Assembly: GCA_963971575.1 (NCBI GenBank)
Contig: OZ020611.1
Coordinates: forward strand, 226,416,260 to 226,480,259
Length of the DNA: 64,000 bases
Source of the DNA: Liopterus haemorrhoidalis
Lineage: Eukaryota; Arthropoda; Insecta; Coleoptera; Dytiscidae
Direction of reading: 5' to 3'
The notes beneath the pieces were generated by a model that was not told the DNA's origin, made no database searches, and saw only the letters and a program-made list of their open reading frames with translations. Of this stretch, positions 43,931 through 55,665 are shown piece after piece (position 1 is the stretch's first letter; each line of letters starts with the position of its first letter). The position numbers were made by a program, and so were the translations under genes.

Positions 43931-44925
43931 TATAGGATAAATGGTTAACTTTTTGACCCCCGTCACACTTATTCGTAAGCGAACGTAGTAACAAAAACTA
44001 CAAAGTTAGTATTGCATCCAAAAAACAACAGTTCGAAAAAGTATAAAAACGAATGAACATACATTAAGCGAAGAACTGACCATTACCCCCCTAATAAGTC
44101 AATTTGATAAAACCATTCTACACAAAAATATATCACTGAATGTAATCTAATAAAAAACAATGTCGCAGATGTCAAATATTGGCGGGATGTTTTAAAAAGC
44201 ATAACTCCCGTCAAGTATATCGACAAATGTTGTTAATTCAATTATTTAACCCTCTCTTAAACAATAGGTGGCTGTGAAATGAAGCGATCATTTTATAATG
44301 TTTGAATCTATGCTAACATGATTTGGAATTAATGGCCCGCGAATACAATGATAAGAGAAACCTGGAATATACCGAATACACGTTCGGATTTGTTCGACTG
44401 TATTCGCCGATTGTCATCATGTAAATGTTTTATTATCGTTTTGTTTGTGTTTGTGGGGTGATTGACGATTTAAATATGAACTGTGCTCTTAAGCTGACCA
44501 TTTAGGTTATGATTTAAAATGGTATTTAGAGTGTATGGGTGCTGAAAGTATTTTTGTAGGTTTGTGAGAATAATTAGCGCCGGATTTATTGGTTAGGTCT
44601 CTGCTACCCGTAACGCGATCCGTAAGCAATCTATAGGCCTTACAGGTAGTTATAGGCCAGTGATGGCTAATCTATGACACAAGCGTCACGAGTGTCACAC
44701 CAAAACATTTTGGGTGACTTTTCGACGAATCGTTTACGGACGGTTTTCGGCCAAGAACTCTGAATGCATCTAGACCAGTATGTTACAAATGTACATTAAC
44801 GGTTTCGCTCACAAGTAAGTTGTAAGTGAAGTTTTTCTAAACTTAAATTTATTAAAAATATATTTAGGTGCACCGTCTCACCAAATTTGACATTGTGTAA
44901 ATTGTTTATATTTTTAGGGTTTTGT
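43931..44925. other. No gene recognised
   Basis: Unassigned DNA apart from a lone hAT-like end CAGTGATGGCTAATC at 44665. Confidence 0.35.
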
Positions 44926-45958
44926 AGGTATGACCAAAAAACCGTCATTTTGTCGTCCTTCTGTCTGTCTGTCTGTCTGTTCGGTAAAAATTGTAGCCAA
45001 ACGGCTAAACCTAGAGAGTTGAAATTTGCCAGGCTTATACAACTCTTTGACCCGCACATAGGAAAAATACTAAAACATCTAAAAAACATGTCCCCCAAAA
45101 ATATAAAGAAATATCTGCTCATCGAAAAAAAAATATTTTTTTTTAAATTCTGAGTAGGGTAACAAATGAAAGCCGAAAAGGGAGTGAATTCAAAAGTAAG
45201 TGAATTAACGAGCAAAATTTTATTTTTGCAGAATAAATTATTTTGACGCGAATTATGCCAAAATTGTGCAAAAAAAAAATTTGTTTCACACCCTATAGCC
45301 CAGATGGTTTAAATTGAAAATCTGCAAAAAATTCTAAGTAATGTACATTTGTGTGAATCGGAATAATACAACGGGAATTTTTGATCAGATTATGTTTCCG
45401 GAAAATAACGCATTTTTTGTGTTTTTTGCTTGACCATATAAAATATTTAATAACTTATGTAACACAGTAAACCAGCATGCTTTGATAGTTTAATGGTTAA
45501 CATGCTCGCGTTTTAATTTGAAAACTAAGGTTCTCTCTGGTCTCGAGACAATTTTATTTTTTCTGGTTTTTTTCATTTTTATTTTGTATATATTATTTTT
45601 TCAAAATTCTAGTTATATTTGGGCAAATGTTGCATTTAATTTTTAAAAGCGTAAATTTAATAACCAGTGATAATTGTTGAAATTGAATACATGAAATCAG
45701 AGGGGCGGAGTTATGACTTAAAACAACCAATGGAACCCATAGGCGCAATTTTCAAAATCTTAATTAACCTTGCTATATAAAAAAGTACTGCACATATTTA
45801 GAAGCCTAAATAATGGTATTAGGCATTCGAATTAAAATTAACAAAAAATATATATATATTTAAACATAAAATTTGTTTTGGCATCCCAAATAATCATCAT
45901 TCACTTACTAAATACCTGCCAAACCCTAAAATGTGTGAAAATTCATACTTCGCATCAA
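44926..45958 (+). mobile_element. HINE-like element F1, full length, with a third cassette type
   Basis: AGGGTTTTGTAGGTATGACC at the start, (GTCT)n at 44961-44980, full F1 body, and TACCTGCCAAACCCTA...GTGAAAATTCATACTTCGCATCAA at the end. The cassette at 45475-45550 differs from those at 7660 and 39630. Confidence 0.7.
45475..45550 (+). repeat. tRNA-like cassette, third type
   Basis: Box A-like TAGTTTAATGGTTAACA (45486-45502) and degenerate box B-like AGGTTCTCTCTGG, in the usual F1 slot. Confidence 0.35.
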
Positions 45959-46700
45959 TTTTTTAAATTATTTATCTATTCTTTACGTGGAAATGTAAAA
46001 CAATTATTTTTTATCGTCAAGGCACATTACTGCTTTAAACCGAATGTCTAAGTAGTCTTAATAGTCGGCCCTAATAGTCGGTCATGCCTATATGTGCAAT
46101 ATCTCGTCATAGACAAATAGCATACATTATTTTTTCTATGAACATACAAATTTAGAAACCAATTTATTTTAATCAAAACTTCATCCCTTGTTTCCACATT
46201 GTCCAAACATATTTCTTCCCCCTCAAAAATCTGTTTATATAATTTAATAAATGCCACTCTAATAGAGCATGTATTAATATGACGTGTGCTAACAAGAAAC
46301 AAAAGTGACACATATGAGACAAATACGAGTCACGTGTCATACCGTAGCCAATAAGATTACACGATATCGCTTTCAACCCGCCAGTTCATCCAATGAGGAT
46401 CGATTCGCGACGGCCCGTTTGCCAACAATCCCCGGTGTATACCGTATCATCAGATTATATGGGAACACTAAACCCCAAACTTGTCGGATATATGCTCCTT
46501 ACTAATAATGATGTCAACTCTTGACAACAGATTGTGGGAAAGGATTTTTTAGGTTAGGTTAGGTAAATGAGGTGTGGGAAGTGTGGAGAATTCTGTTAGG
46601 TTAATGGAGAATGAATGTGAGAATATTTGAAACGATTATTTGAGAAGATTTATGTACTATTTAAACTTGTAGCAACTTATTTTATTTTAAAAATAAATTT
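45959..46700. other. No gene recognised
   Basis: Short open frames without motifs. A GGTTAGGTTAGG patch lies at 46550-46563. Confidence 0.35.
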
Positions 46701-46703
46701 TAG

Positions 46704-46850
46704 TCGGCCGTGGTAGCGTCGAGGTAGTGATCCCACTTTATGGGCTTAAGTTCCCGGATTATAATACCGGTCAGGGCATGAATGTATGCGAGCCACAGTG
46801 TAATTGGGAGTTTCGTCTTGTTCTATAGTTTTTAAAAACATAAAAACATT
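46704..46850 (+). repeat. SINE-like, tRNA-derived sequence
   Basis: GGCCGTGGTAGCGTCGAGG (box A region), GATCCCACTTTATGGGCTTA, then CCCGGATTATAATACCGGTC, a decayed box B with a pairing T-arm, followed by AGGGCATGAATGTATG. Layout and spacing are those of a tRNA-derived SINE head. Confidence 0.45.
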
Positions 46851-47405
46851 TTTTTATTCATGTAAAGAGATTTAAATTCGATAAACCGTCGAATGTCCTC
46901 ATATTTCAAGTGTCTGCATGTCTGTATAGTAAAAATTGTGACTAAACGGCTGCTTCACTATATACAAAGCTTTGACTTGCATATCGAATAATATTGACTA
47001 TTATAGAGACCAAAAAAAGTTCGAAAAATATAAACATATGCTTACTGCGAAAAGTCCGAATTTTATGATTTTTGAATTTTCTGACCAAGTTATTGCAAAT
47101 TACTACAGCTATAACAGGAAAACTTTACACCATTACAAATTTATATAAAGACTGTTGCCTATTTCTGAAAAGAAAATGGAAATTAGGTAAATGTATGTAA
47201 AACTGACGTTATACGTCCAGAATACTATGGATGGTACCAGTGGCGCACCCAGGGGGTGGTCCGGGGGTCCGGCCCCCCCTCTAAGAAAGAAGGAAATAAA
47301 CACACACTAGAAAATACCACCGTCTTAGGTAGATTATAAGTATTTTAAAATAGAGGTGAGGATATTTTTTTTAGGTCATTTCAGAAACGAGGACCTTTCA
47401 TTTTT

Positions 47406-48172
47406 ACCGACCGTCAACATATATAAGCAGGTATTGTGATCATACCGATTTTGACATTTCGAGATTTCGATGGATCTTCACGAATTGAGGTCCCTACATA
47501 ACGTTTTGATAATCCGTCTGTCCATCTGTCCGTCTGTCCGTCTGTCCGTCTGTCCGTCTGTCCGTCTGTCCGTCTGTCCGTCTGTCCGTCTGTCCGTCTG
47601 TCCGTCTGTCCGTCTGTCCGTCTGTCCGTCTGTCCGTCTGTCCGTCTGTCCGTCTGTCCGTCTGTCCGTCTGTCCGTCTGTCCGTCTGTCCGTCTGTCCG
47701 TCTGTCCGTCTGTCCGTCTGTCCGTCCGTCCGTCCGTCCGTCCGTCCGTCCGTCCGTCCGTCCGTCCGTCCGTCCGTCCGTCCGTCTGTCTGTCCGTCTG
47801 TCTGTCCGTCTGTCTGTGTACACGTGCAGAGCAAATTTGGCTGAAAGGATTTTTATGAAACATCATATTTATGCTTCTGTCATCAATGGCACAAGTTGAT
47901 CAACTTTTGGTAAAAATCGGTTGACTAAAAATGGGAGTTTACTCGTGTCATTTTTAAGATTTTTGTAAATATTTCACAACAGAAAAATATTTCGAAAAAA
48001 ATTATTGAACAAAAGTTGCTATAAAAGCAATAACTAATAACTTTTATTTGAGACGTTTTTTGATAAAACAATTTTTTCATACTTATATGTAACGTTTCCA
48101 TACTCTGCTGCTAGAATGTATTTTATATAAGTACTTTATGATGGTGGTCGGTCCTGTGTTGGCCACAGCTTA
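47406..48172 (+). mobile_element. HINE-like element F3 with a very long microsatellite
   Basis: ACCGACCGTCA at 47406, TGGTGGTCGGT at 48143-48153, terminal hairpin CTGTGTTGGCCACAG, T-run flanks. The core from ~47925 to 48111 is shared with F2. Confidence 0.75.
47512..47816 (+). repeat. (CCGTCTGT)n and (CCGT)n microsatellite, ~300 bp
   Basis: Nearly perfect CCGTCTGT octamers to ~47720, then pure CCGT tetramers to ~47784, then mixed CTGT/CCGT units. All frames stay open through it, which gives spurious long ORFs on both strands. Confidence 0.95.
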
Positions 48173-48602
48173 TTTTTTACATCATCACTTGAAAATTAGA
48201 AGTGAGAACCTTATTCATAATTTGTTGTTAAGTTTGGAGTTAAGTTTGTTTTCTGCCTGCCCCCAATCCAGGGTGTGCGCTTCGATGGTACAATTCATTT
48301 CCCGTCGATAAACTGTAGAGAAACGCTTTTCTTGAACCAGCCACTTCAGACACTGAATCACAAAATGTAGTAGAGTAGACCATATAGGAAATCTATTGAG
48401 AGTTCAAAAATACAGAACGAGGGGAAAATATAAACATATATGTATTTGACAAAAACAAAATATACATTTTTTTAAAATTTTGATTGGGGCTTCAAGTGAA
48501 ACTAATTCTCAGAAGGGCTAGTTGAAAAATCTGAAAAAAAAAACAAATGATGTGAGCCATAATTGTCGAGTGAATTTTTAATCAAAAAATTTATATATTT
48601 TT

Positions 48603-49472
48603 ACTTGCCCGACCTTAATATATAAGGGGCAAGTATTGTAATCGCGAAAATTTTCGATGTCGAGATTTTGACGGATGACCACGTTTCATGGTCCAGGGAA
48701 TCCAAAAAACCTATTTTCGAATTGCCGTCCGTATGTGTGTGTGTGTGTGTGTGTGTGTGTCTGTCTGTGTGTATACACGATAACTCAAAAACGGTTTAAC
48801 TTAAAGAGTTCGTTCTGGTTCTAAAAAATTCTCCTATTAAATAGGAAGAACCCTATTGTTTTTTATGAAAATCGGTTGACTAGAAATGGGAGTTTACTCG
48901 TGTCGATTTTAATATTTTTGCGAATATTTAGCAACAGAAAAATATTTCGAAAAAATTTATTGAACAAAAGTTACTATAAATGCAATAACTAATAACTTTT
49001 ATTTGAGACGTTTTTTGATAAACCGAAAAATTTCGAAATTTTTTCATACTTATATGTAACGTTTCCATGGTCATGATAATTAATTCGTAACTAGTAAAGC
49101 AAGCCTTGGACAAAAATTTGTATAGAACATAATTTGATGTAATTTTGAAGATTTATCTAAATATTTAAAAAAATTTTTTTTTTTTAGTTTACATTTTTTT
49201 TTTAAATATTTTTTTTATGGGAGGGCAAGTCTAGCGGAGGTTTCCTTTCGCCACTGGTTTCATACTTATATGTAACGTTTCCATGGTCATGATAATTAAT
49301 TCGTAACTAGTAAAGCAAGCCTTGGACAAAAATTTGTATAGAACGTAATTTGATGTATTTTTGAAGATTTATCTAAATATATAAAAAATTTTTTTTTTTT
49401 TAGTTTATTTTTTTTTAAATATTTTTTTTATGGGAGGGCAAGTCTAGCGGAGGTTTCCTTTCGCCACTGGTT
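48603..49472 (+). mobile_element. HINE-like element F2 with tandemly duplicated 3' end
   Basis: ACTTGCCC at 48603, (GT)n at 48733-48762, first 3' end GGGCAAGTCTAGCGGAGG...CGCCACTGG at 49223-49257. The last 216 bp (49045-49260) are repeated at 49261-49472 with a second 3' end. Tandem 3' ends are a known feature of rolling-circle families. Confidence 0.7.
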
Positions 49473-49473
49473 T

Positions 49474-49880
49474 TATTTCATATGGGGCATCAAATGAAAG
49501 GTTTTGAAGGCTGTATTATCGAACAAATATTAATTTTAAAACATATTTTTATTTTCATAATACTTTTGGTAAATAGTATGCTAGAAATTAACACATTATT
49601 TTTATTATTATTATTTTTCTTGAAAGTCATGGAATTTTGTACACTGCAATAATTTTTTTGCCAGATGGCCATTTTGATGACTATCTTTAACTAAGGATGA
49701 GAAATTCTCTTGCACGCGGCGTTTCAATTTAACCCTGCGCCTCTAGGTTATCTTTTATTTAAATTGATTTAGAATTCTTATTCTGAACAAGGTGAGATTA
49801 GGAGATGTCTGAGATACGAAAATTGATCAACGATTTCACTGCCCCATAACCGCTATCCCGATTTTTCTTTTTCTTTTACA
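49474..49880. other. No gene recognised
   Basis: AT-rich DNA; a degenerate F1-like scrap may be present at 49485-49520. Confidence 0.3.
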
Positions 49881-50125
49881 CAGGAACTCAAAACTTATCC
49901 GATATATCGTGGGCTTACTGCAAAAAGTGACTAAGTCCAAATTTTACGAATTTGGGATTTTTTAATCAAGTCAATGCAAATTATCATATCCATAGAAGGA
50001 AAAATTTACAACTTTAACAAGTAAACCTTAAATTAAAAATATACCTACAGAATTACCAAATTTATATAAAGGACCTATTTCTGGAAAGCAAAGTGCAAAT
50101 TTGGTAAATGTTATGTAAAACTGAG

Positions 50126-50689
50126 CGGCCTTTAGGCCGTGTAGGTCAAGGTTGCTGACTTACGGTTTTGACAATTATAGAATGTGCAGAGTGTTGCGTG
50201 TTTGTCAACATAAGTTTTGAACTACATTCTAATGTGTTGATAAACATTATTCAATTGTGATGACTATGATCTTTAATTGCTGCCAACAATTACACAAATG
50301 AATAATGTTTCCAAAAGAATTGAGGTAAGACCTGGCGTCATAGTATCCTGGTTAACATTTATAAAATGGTCTTAGGGAATAGAGTCGTGGTTATTCATTC
50401 TTGGTAGTCAAGTAGCAGTCATTCTTGTGAGCACGCTGCCCAAGGACCAGCCCAGCTGTTGAAGTCGCCAAGACGAGATGTGAGTGTCGTCTACAGGGCT
50501 TCTCCACGTGTTCGCCTCGTGCGGATACCTGGGGTGGTTCGACCGATCTTGGAAAAGCCGGGGCAAGAACGAGACTTACACCAGCAGCCATTTTGACTAA
50601 CAATTGTATTCTGATGTAAATTAATATTGTATAATAAATTTTGTAGAAAAGATTATGTTCTTGACTTCACCCCGTGACAATATTATGCA
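50126..50689 (+). other. Insertion into F7: GC-richer, possible solo LTR
   Basis: It interrupts the second F7 copy (49.88-50.12 and 50.69-50.77 kb). It is distinctly GC-richer at 50410-50590 and ends with AATAAATTTTG, then CTTCACCCCGTGACA. GACAAT occurs at both edges (50169 and 50686). The polyadenylation-like end suggests an LTR, but clean TG...CA ends were not found. A 70-codon - strand frame (50391-50603) looks fortuitous. Confidence 0.3.
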
Positions 50690-50770
50690 TGGTACAATTT
50701 ATTTCCCGTCGATAATCTGTAGAGGAACGCTATTCCCGATTAAATGACTTCAGAAACTAAATCAGAAAAT

Positions 50771-52084
50771 GAGCAGTTTTTTTTTCGTATTTTTTTTCAA
50801 ATTACCTTTATTCTTTAAGACTTATTTATTTTATGCTCCATTACATGTGACTTATTAAAGTGATTAATACATATTTTGCATTCACTACTGTTTTTAACTT
50901 TCGACCAAGTAGTTTAACATGCATTATTCGTCATAAGTACTGTTTTTTGATTAAAAAAAAAAAAAATGTAAATGGTATATTTTTCTTTTTATATCGTACT
51001 TTCTTTAACGACACTATTAAAGAGCCTTCTTTAAGTCCTGTAAAGTTATTTTTACATTATTTTAACATTTTTGGGAAGTATTTGAACTTGTAATGCGATT
51101 TGGTTAAGTAAACCCCCAGTAAGTGTAAAATATTTTGATGACTGAATTGTATTTTATATATTTGAGAGTAATGCGAAAACTTTTATAAAAGAAAATCACT
51201 TCAATTTTTGCGCACATCTGATAATAGGTACAAAATAACCTTTCGTATTCACATGATCTGCTTGTCCTATTTTCCGCGAGCCACAATATTTCCGTTTTCA
51301 AAATCCGTTGGTTAGGTATTAGTGATTTTAATTTTCGTTCAGTTGGCTGTACTGCATTGGAGTATCTGTTGTTGATTAGTTCATGACGTTCAATTTATTA
51401 CATATTGGATTACGCGACAATATTTTGGATAATCGACGCTGTATGTACATTTGTTGTTCAACGGCGATTTATGGTAATATGTTGACATGTATTACAATAT
51501 TTGCAATCATTTCCTGCCACTACCACAAATATAAAACGCGAATATGTGATGAAACATGCTTTTTCATATGAAATTTATTTATGCAATTTACAGATTTTCA
51601 TATTTACTATATTTTATCAACTGTTTTCATGACGCAATATGAAACATTTATAAACAGTATTTGACTAGTTTTATAATTCACTTATAAAGTTACCATTCTG
51701 AATTGTAAACAGTACGAGCGGTGGTTTTAATTAGCATCTTTTAGGTGTTGATAATAAGCAAAAAAAGAATCCTTCAATATTTTAGACATCATCCAACATC
51801 CTACAAAGAATAACCAAAGCCTTAGAAAAGCTCATTCGAAAGGAGCAAGCCTGATTTAAGCCAAGATTGCATCAAATTTGTCCAAAAACTTTTGTCCTCT
51901 ACACTATCTCCCAGAAGGGTTCAACTAAAAATCTGAAAAAAAGATGAAAAAAAAAAGATTTGTGTTGTGTACAGTGACGATTCCGTTGACGATTCCACGT
52001 GCCTTAAATAGTTCAGAAAATTTAAGATTTTTATCTTTTTTTTTTTTAATTTTACCTTTAATTAGGAGAAATACTGTTCACAAT
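50771..52084. other. No gene recognised
   Basis: AT-rich DNA with short motif-less open frames. Bases 51880-51945 resemble an F1 body scrap (CTATCTCCCAGAAGGGTTCA). Confidence 0.35.
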
Positions 52085-52349
52085 TAAGGCCCGGTCTTTC
52101 CACCTTCAGATAAAGTTCCAGGTAACTATCTGACAGATAAGGTTATTTATAACTTCATCTGCTGAATAAATGTCAATACCAGTCAGTGAATCCAATACGT
52201 CAGTCTCATTATCCGTTAGATAACTATCCGATAGATACATTTGTATAGAAAGAAGGGATGACATTTATTCAGCAGATGAAGTTATAAATAACCTTATCTG
52301 TCAGATAGTTACCTGGAACTTTATCTGAAGGTGGAAAGACCGGGCCTTA
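52085..52349. mobile_element. Foldback MITE with perfect 91 bp inverted repeats
   Basis: Bases 52085-52175 and 52259-52349 are exact reverse complements over all 91 positions as I read them (starting TAAGGCCCGGTCTTTCCACC), around an 83 bp loop. The outermost TA (or TTA) could be a target duplication, which suggests Tc1/mariner or PIF/Harbinger. Identity of the arms implies recent origin. Confidence 0.85.
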
Positions 52350-52354
52350 GTGAT

Positions 52355-53037
52355 TTAAAGCGAGCAATCGACCAGAAGCGGCATGAATGGTACAACGGAC
52401 AATGCTAGATCACACGTTTTGGCCATCCAACAGAATATTTTACAGCTTGACTGGGATGTTTTGGTTCATCCACCATATTCTCCCGACCTTGCACCCTCCA
52501 ACTATCATTTATTTAGATCGCTTCAAAACAGCTTAGTAAAAACTTTACTTCCTTGGAAGACTTGAAAAATCACCTGAATCAGTTCTTTAGCCAGAAACCT
52601 CAAAACTTCCCGAGCAAAAATATCTAATATTTGAAGCGAAGTCGTACAACGGTCGCCGTTTGAATGTTTATAATGAAATTCTAATTAATATTCTAAAATT
52701 ATAATGAAAGTCCGAGGTTTCCCCCAAACGGATGGTGTTTGACCGTTGTAAGCCTCAACTATGAGGCTTAACAATTATCACTTTAGGCGGCCGCTGTACT
52801 CCGAGTGTACGGCTGTTTCCATCTTTTGCTTAAAATGTGTACGACCTTTAATGTTTTTGAAAAGTTATTTGGACTCTGTAGCACCGTTGTATGCCGCTGT
52901 AATGCTAAGCGGCAGTTGTTCGACCATTGTTAAGTCGCCGTTTATTTTCACTCGAATTCTACGAGCACGATATTATGCAGCTAAGGGAGAGATGGAGAAA
53001 TCTCATCGAACAGAACGGCACATACTATATTGATTAA
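52355..53037 (+). pseudogene. mariner transposase remnant with a 337 bp insertion
   Basis: [20 protein letters not shown] and [20 protein letters not shown] are the second and third catalytic regions of a mariner. The third Asp is replaced by Asn, and the spacing is one residue short of DD34D. After a frameshift comes LNQFFSQKPQNF; an insertion (52620-52956) then splits the protein, and FYEHDIMQLRERWRNLIEQNG...YYID closes it at TAA 53037. The N-terminal half is absent. Confidence 0.75.
52620..52956. mobile_element. Small insertion element in the mariner
   Basis: Imperfect inverted ends CCGAGCAAAAATA (52620) and TATTTTCACTCG (to ~52954), with TTC on both sides (52617-52619, 52957-52959). The motif GACCGTTGTA or its complement recurs at 52641, 52741, 52883 and 52930. 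Family unknown. Confidence 0.5.
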
Positions 53038-53244
53038 ATGTAACTTTTAATAAATAAAATGATTCTTCAATTTTTGTCAAAAAAGGAGACGAACTTTTGC
53101 ATCAACCATATAATTAAAATAATTAACAGCTGAAAACCGACTCTATATGTGTAGACTATACACATTAGAGGAGCTGAACAAAGATGAAAGTTTCTAATTC
53201 TTTAATTAAAAGATGTAAATTTATTTACGATAGAACAAAAAATT

Positions 53245-54529
53245 ATGTGAAGTGTCAATTTTTACACATTTCTGGGTTTTGTAGGTATTTAATAAGTGTA
53301 AGAAGCCAATATAATACTAGATGTCTAGGAATATTTGTTCTATAATCACTTCAAAATCAATGTATTCCTGATCATTTTTATTCATCATTTGAGTACTAAG
53401 AGCTTCTATTTAATTTTTTTAAACAAAATTTAAATAATTTGCCAAAAATTCCAGAATTTTTTTCTGCATTTGCTTCGTATTCAAGTCTTCATTAGATTAA
53501 TAAGAAAACTACTAATAAAAGTCTTAATTTTTTTAAATTTCATAAACGTTTTTCCCACTATTAACAATGTGTAATTTGATTTATAAGTATTTCATTACTA
53601 GTGCAGTGTGGTGTTCAAAACTCGATCCTTAGCTGTTAAATATTTTTTATTATATTTTTTATTTAAAAAACAAGACACACAAAATCTTAGCCAGTACAAA
53701 AAATCCATAACATTATTAGCCATAATTTAGCCATGAATTAAAAAAATTATGATTTTTGTCAAAAACACAAAAATTACAATATTTTGCAAAAATACAATCG
53801 GATCAAAACTTCCTTTCGTACGTTTCTGGCTCAGATGAACGTAAATTACCTATAATTTTTTTCAGATTTTTACTTTAAACCCTTTGGGTAAATGTGCTAA
53901 AAATAAAGTTTTTTGGCACATTTATAGCTAAAATCGTGTCACCAAAGACGAATTTTAAAAAACTACTTTTCGTTCCTTATACTATGTCTTAACAGCTTTC
54001 TTTTGATACCACACAATATTTTTTTTTTAAATTATGTTTTTTATCAACGACACAAAAATCAACATTTTTCGAAAAACTAATCTGATCAAAAATTCTTGTT
54101 GAACCATTCCGCTTCCCCTCAATGTTCAATATGGGATAGATCAACCCCTCTCAGAGATAAGGTGGGAGACAAAATATTTTTGGCATATTTTTGGTAAAAA
54201 TCCCATAAAAAAAATTGATTTTTCAAAAATAAAAATTATCTTGTTGATCCACTATAACAATAAGTTTCATGTGATTTAATTAAAAAGAATATATATATAT
54301 ATATATATTTGTTATTAAATACATATTTGTTTATATTTACCTCGGGATGTGTTGTTTTGAACTCTCAGTATTTTTCCTATATGTGTTAAAGAGTTGTATA
54401 AGCATGCCAAATTTCAACACTGTATGTTAAGCCGTTTGGGTACAATTTCTACCGCACAGACAGACAGACAAACAGACACATGAGTGACGTTATAAGTTTT
54501 TTTTTTGTGGTCATACCTACAAAACCCTG
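53245..54529 (-). mobile_element. F1b element, near full length
   Basis: Left: TATGTGAAGTGTCAATTTTT, hairpin remnant and GGGTTTTGTAGGTATT. Right: GACAGACAGACA (54457-54472) and CATACCTACAAAACCCT (to 54529). No tRNA-like cassette. (AT)n at 54287-54307. Confidence 0.65.
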
Positions 54530-55544
54530 AAAATGAACACCTCTTTAGAATAATATAATGTGGCCGATCGAAACGTTACGCTGCCCACTTGTTTTTCATA
54601 TAATGCTAAAGGTAAAGAGACAAAGAACTTACATTCGCTGTATATTATTACTGCTCGTGATACGAACAATATGCCTAACTTCTGACAGATCACAAAAACC
54701 TAAAAAGGAAATTCACGTAAAATAGGATTAAGCATCTATGGCTATTAGGGTCTCTTAACAAAAGTCAAGATATCCCTACATTTTCTATGAATCTTCATCA
54801 CTTCACATCATGTACCCTCCTTGCTACCCACCTTGACATACCAACAAAATCCTAAAAATGTGCTCATAAATATTGTCACTAAACCCAGAAAAGTATGAAA
54901 ATTCTCAGTTAACATTAATTTTTTATATTTATTATTGTATTTTTCTTATATTTAAATGAACTGAATTAATTTTCCTTGAAAAATGAAGCACAATTTTTAA
55001 TGAAAACAATCAGAAAAATTAGCATCCGTTATAAATTAGAATAACGCCTGTCATACAGTCCACCCGGCTAACACCACAGTGGTGCGGGATCGCCTACCTC
55101 GCGGCGGGGCATAATATATCAATGCCTGCTCGTTCTCTCCAAGATATATGATTCGTTGAGACACATTTTATGTAAATGATTCTAAAATCTCATACATACA
55201 GATTGGCAATGAGACCGAATATAACCCGTAATGTTAAATACAATAAGGTTTATTATTTGGAGGGGACTTTAGAGTATATATCCATATTAATGTAACCATA
55301 TTTCATTATCTTATTCATATGGAAATCTCAAAACAATTAGTCAAAATGACTATTGTATTACTACTGAACGTTCCGTTGTCATAATACGATAACATGAGCT
55401 AGGGTATTTCATTTTTGTTTTGTGTAGATTATTAGTTTTTGATCTCAATTTATTAGGTTTCACAACTAAATTTTAATCCTTGCTTTCTGATTTGATTACG
55501 GCAATAGCTACAGCTGCGGTGAAAAGAATTCAGGAATGTTTTTT
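54530..55544. other. F6 fragment, otherwise nothing recognised
   Basis: Bases 54725-54835 repeat F6 (GGGTCTCTTAACAAAAGTCA). No gene in the remainder. Confidence 0.4.
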
Positions 55545-55591
55545 AGGGTTTTGTAGGTATGACCAAAAAACCCTTATACCGTCATTTTGTC

Positions 55592-55665
<74 letters not shown>

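Larger units (their letters stand above)
47238..48283 (+). mobile_element. hAT-like element, TSD GATGGTAC, with nested HINE F3
   Basis: CAGTGGCGCACCCAGG at 47238; the right end is a decayed CCAGGGTGTGCGCTTC (to 48283). Identical 8 bp duplications GATGGTAC lie at 47230-47237 and 48284-48291. Same family as 9889-10713, including the CCCCCCCT tract and GTGAGGA units. F3 (47406-48172) sits in the T-rich part of an internal unit. Confidence 0.8.
46880..48365. repeat. Dispersed repeat F7, interrupted by the hAT-like element
   Basis: 46.88-47.23 kb and 48.28-48.36 kb are parts of a repeat also found at 49.88-50.12 and 50.69-50.77 kb (ATTTATATAAAG..CCTATTTCTG, GGTACAATTCATTTCCCGTC). Non-coding. Confidence 0.5.

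Noticed and set aside
47512..47816. CRISPR-like array
   Set aside because: The unit is a contiguous 8 bp/4 bp microsatellite without spacers, in eukaryotic DNA.
47414..47866. Several long overlapping ORFs on both strands
   Set aside because: They arise because the CCGTCTGT/CCGT array has no stop in any frame; composition is purely repetitive.
50391..50603. 70-codon - strand ORF in the GC-rich insertion
   Set aside because: Short, no domain, and explained by the local GC content of a probable LTR-like insertion.
54560..54590. GATCGAAACGTTACG as another hammerhead-like core
   Set aside because: No CTGANGA lies at a suitable distance upstream.
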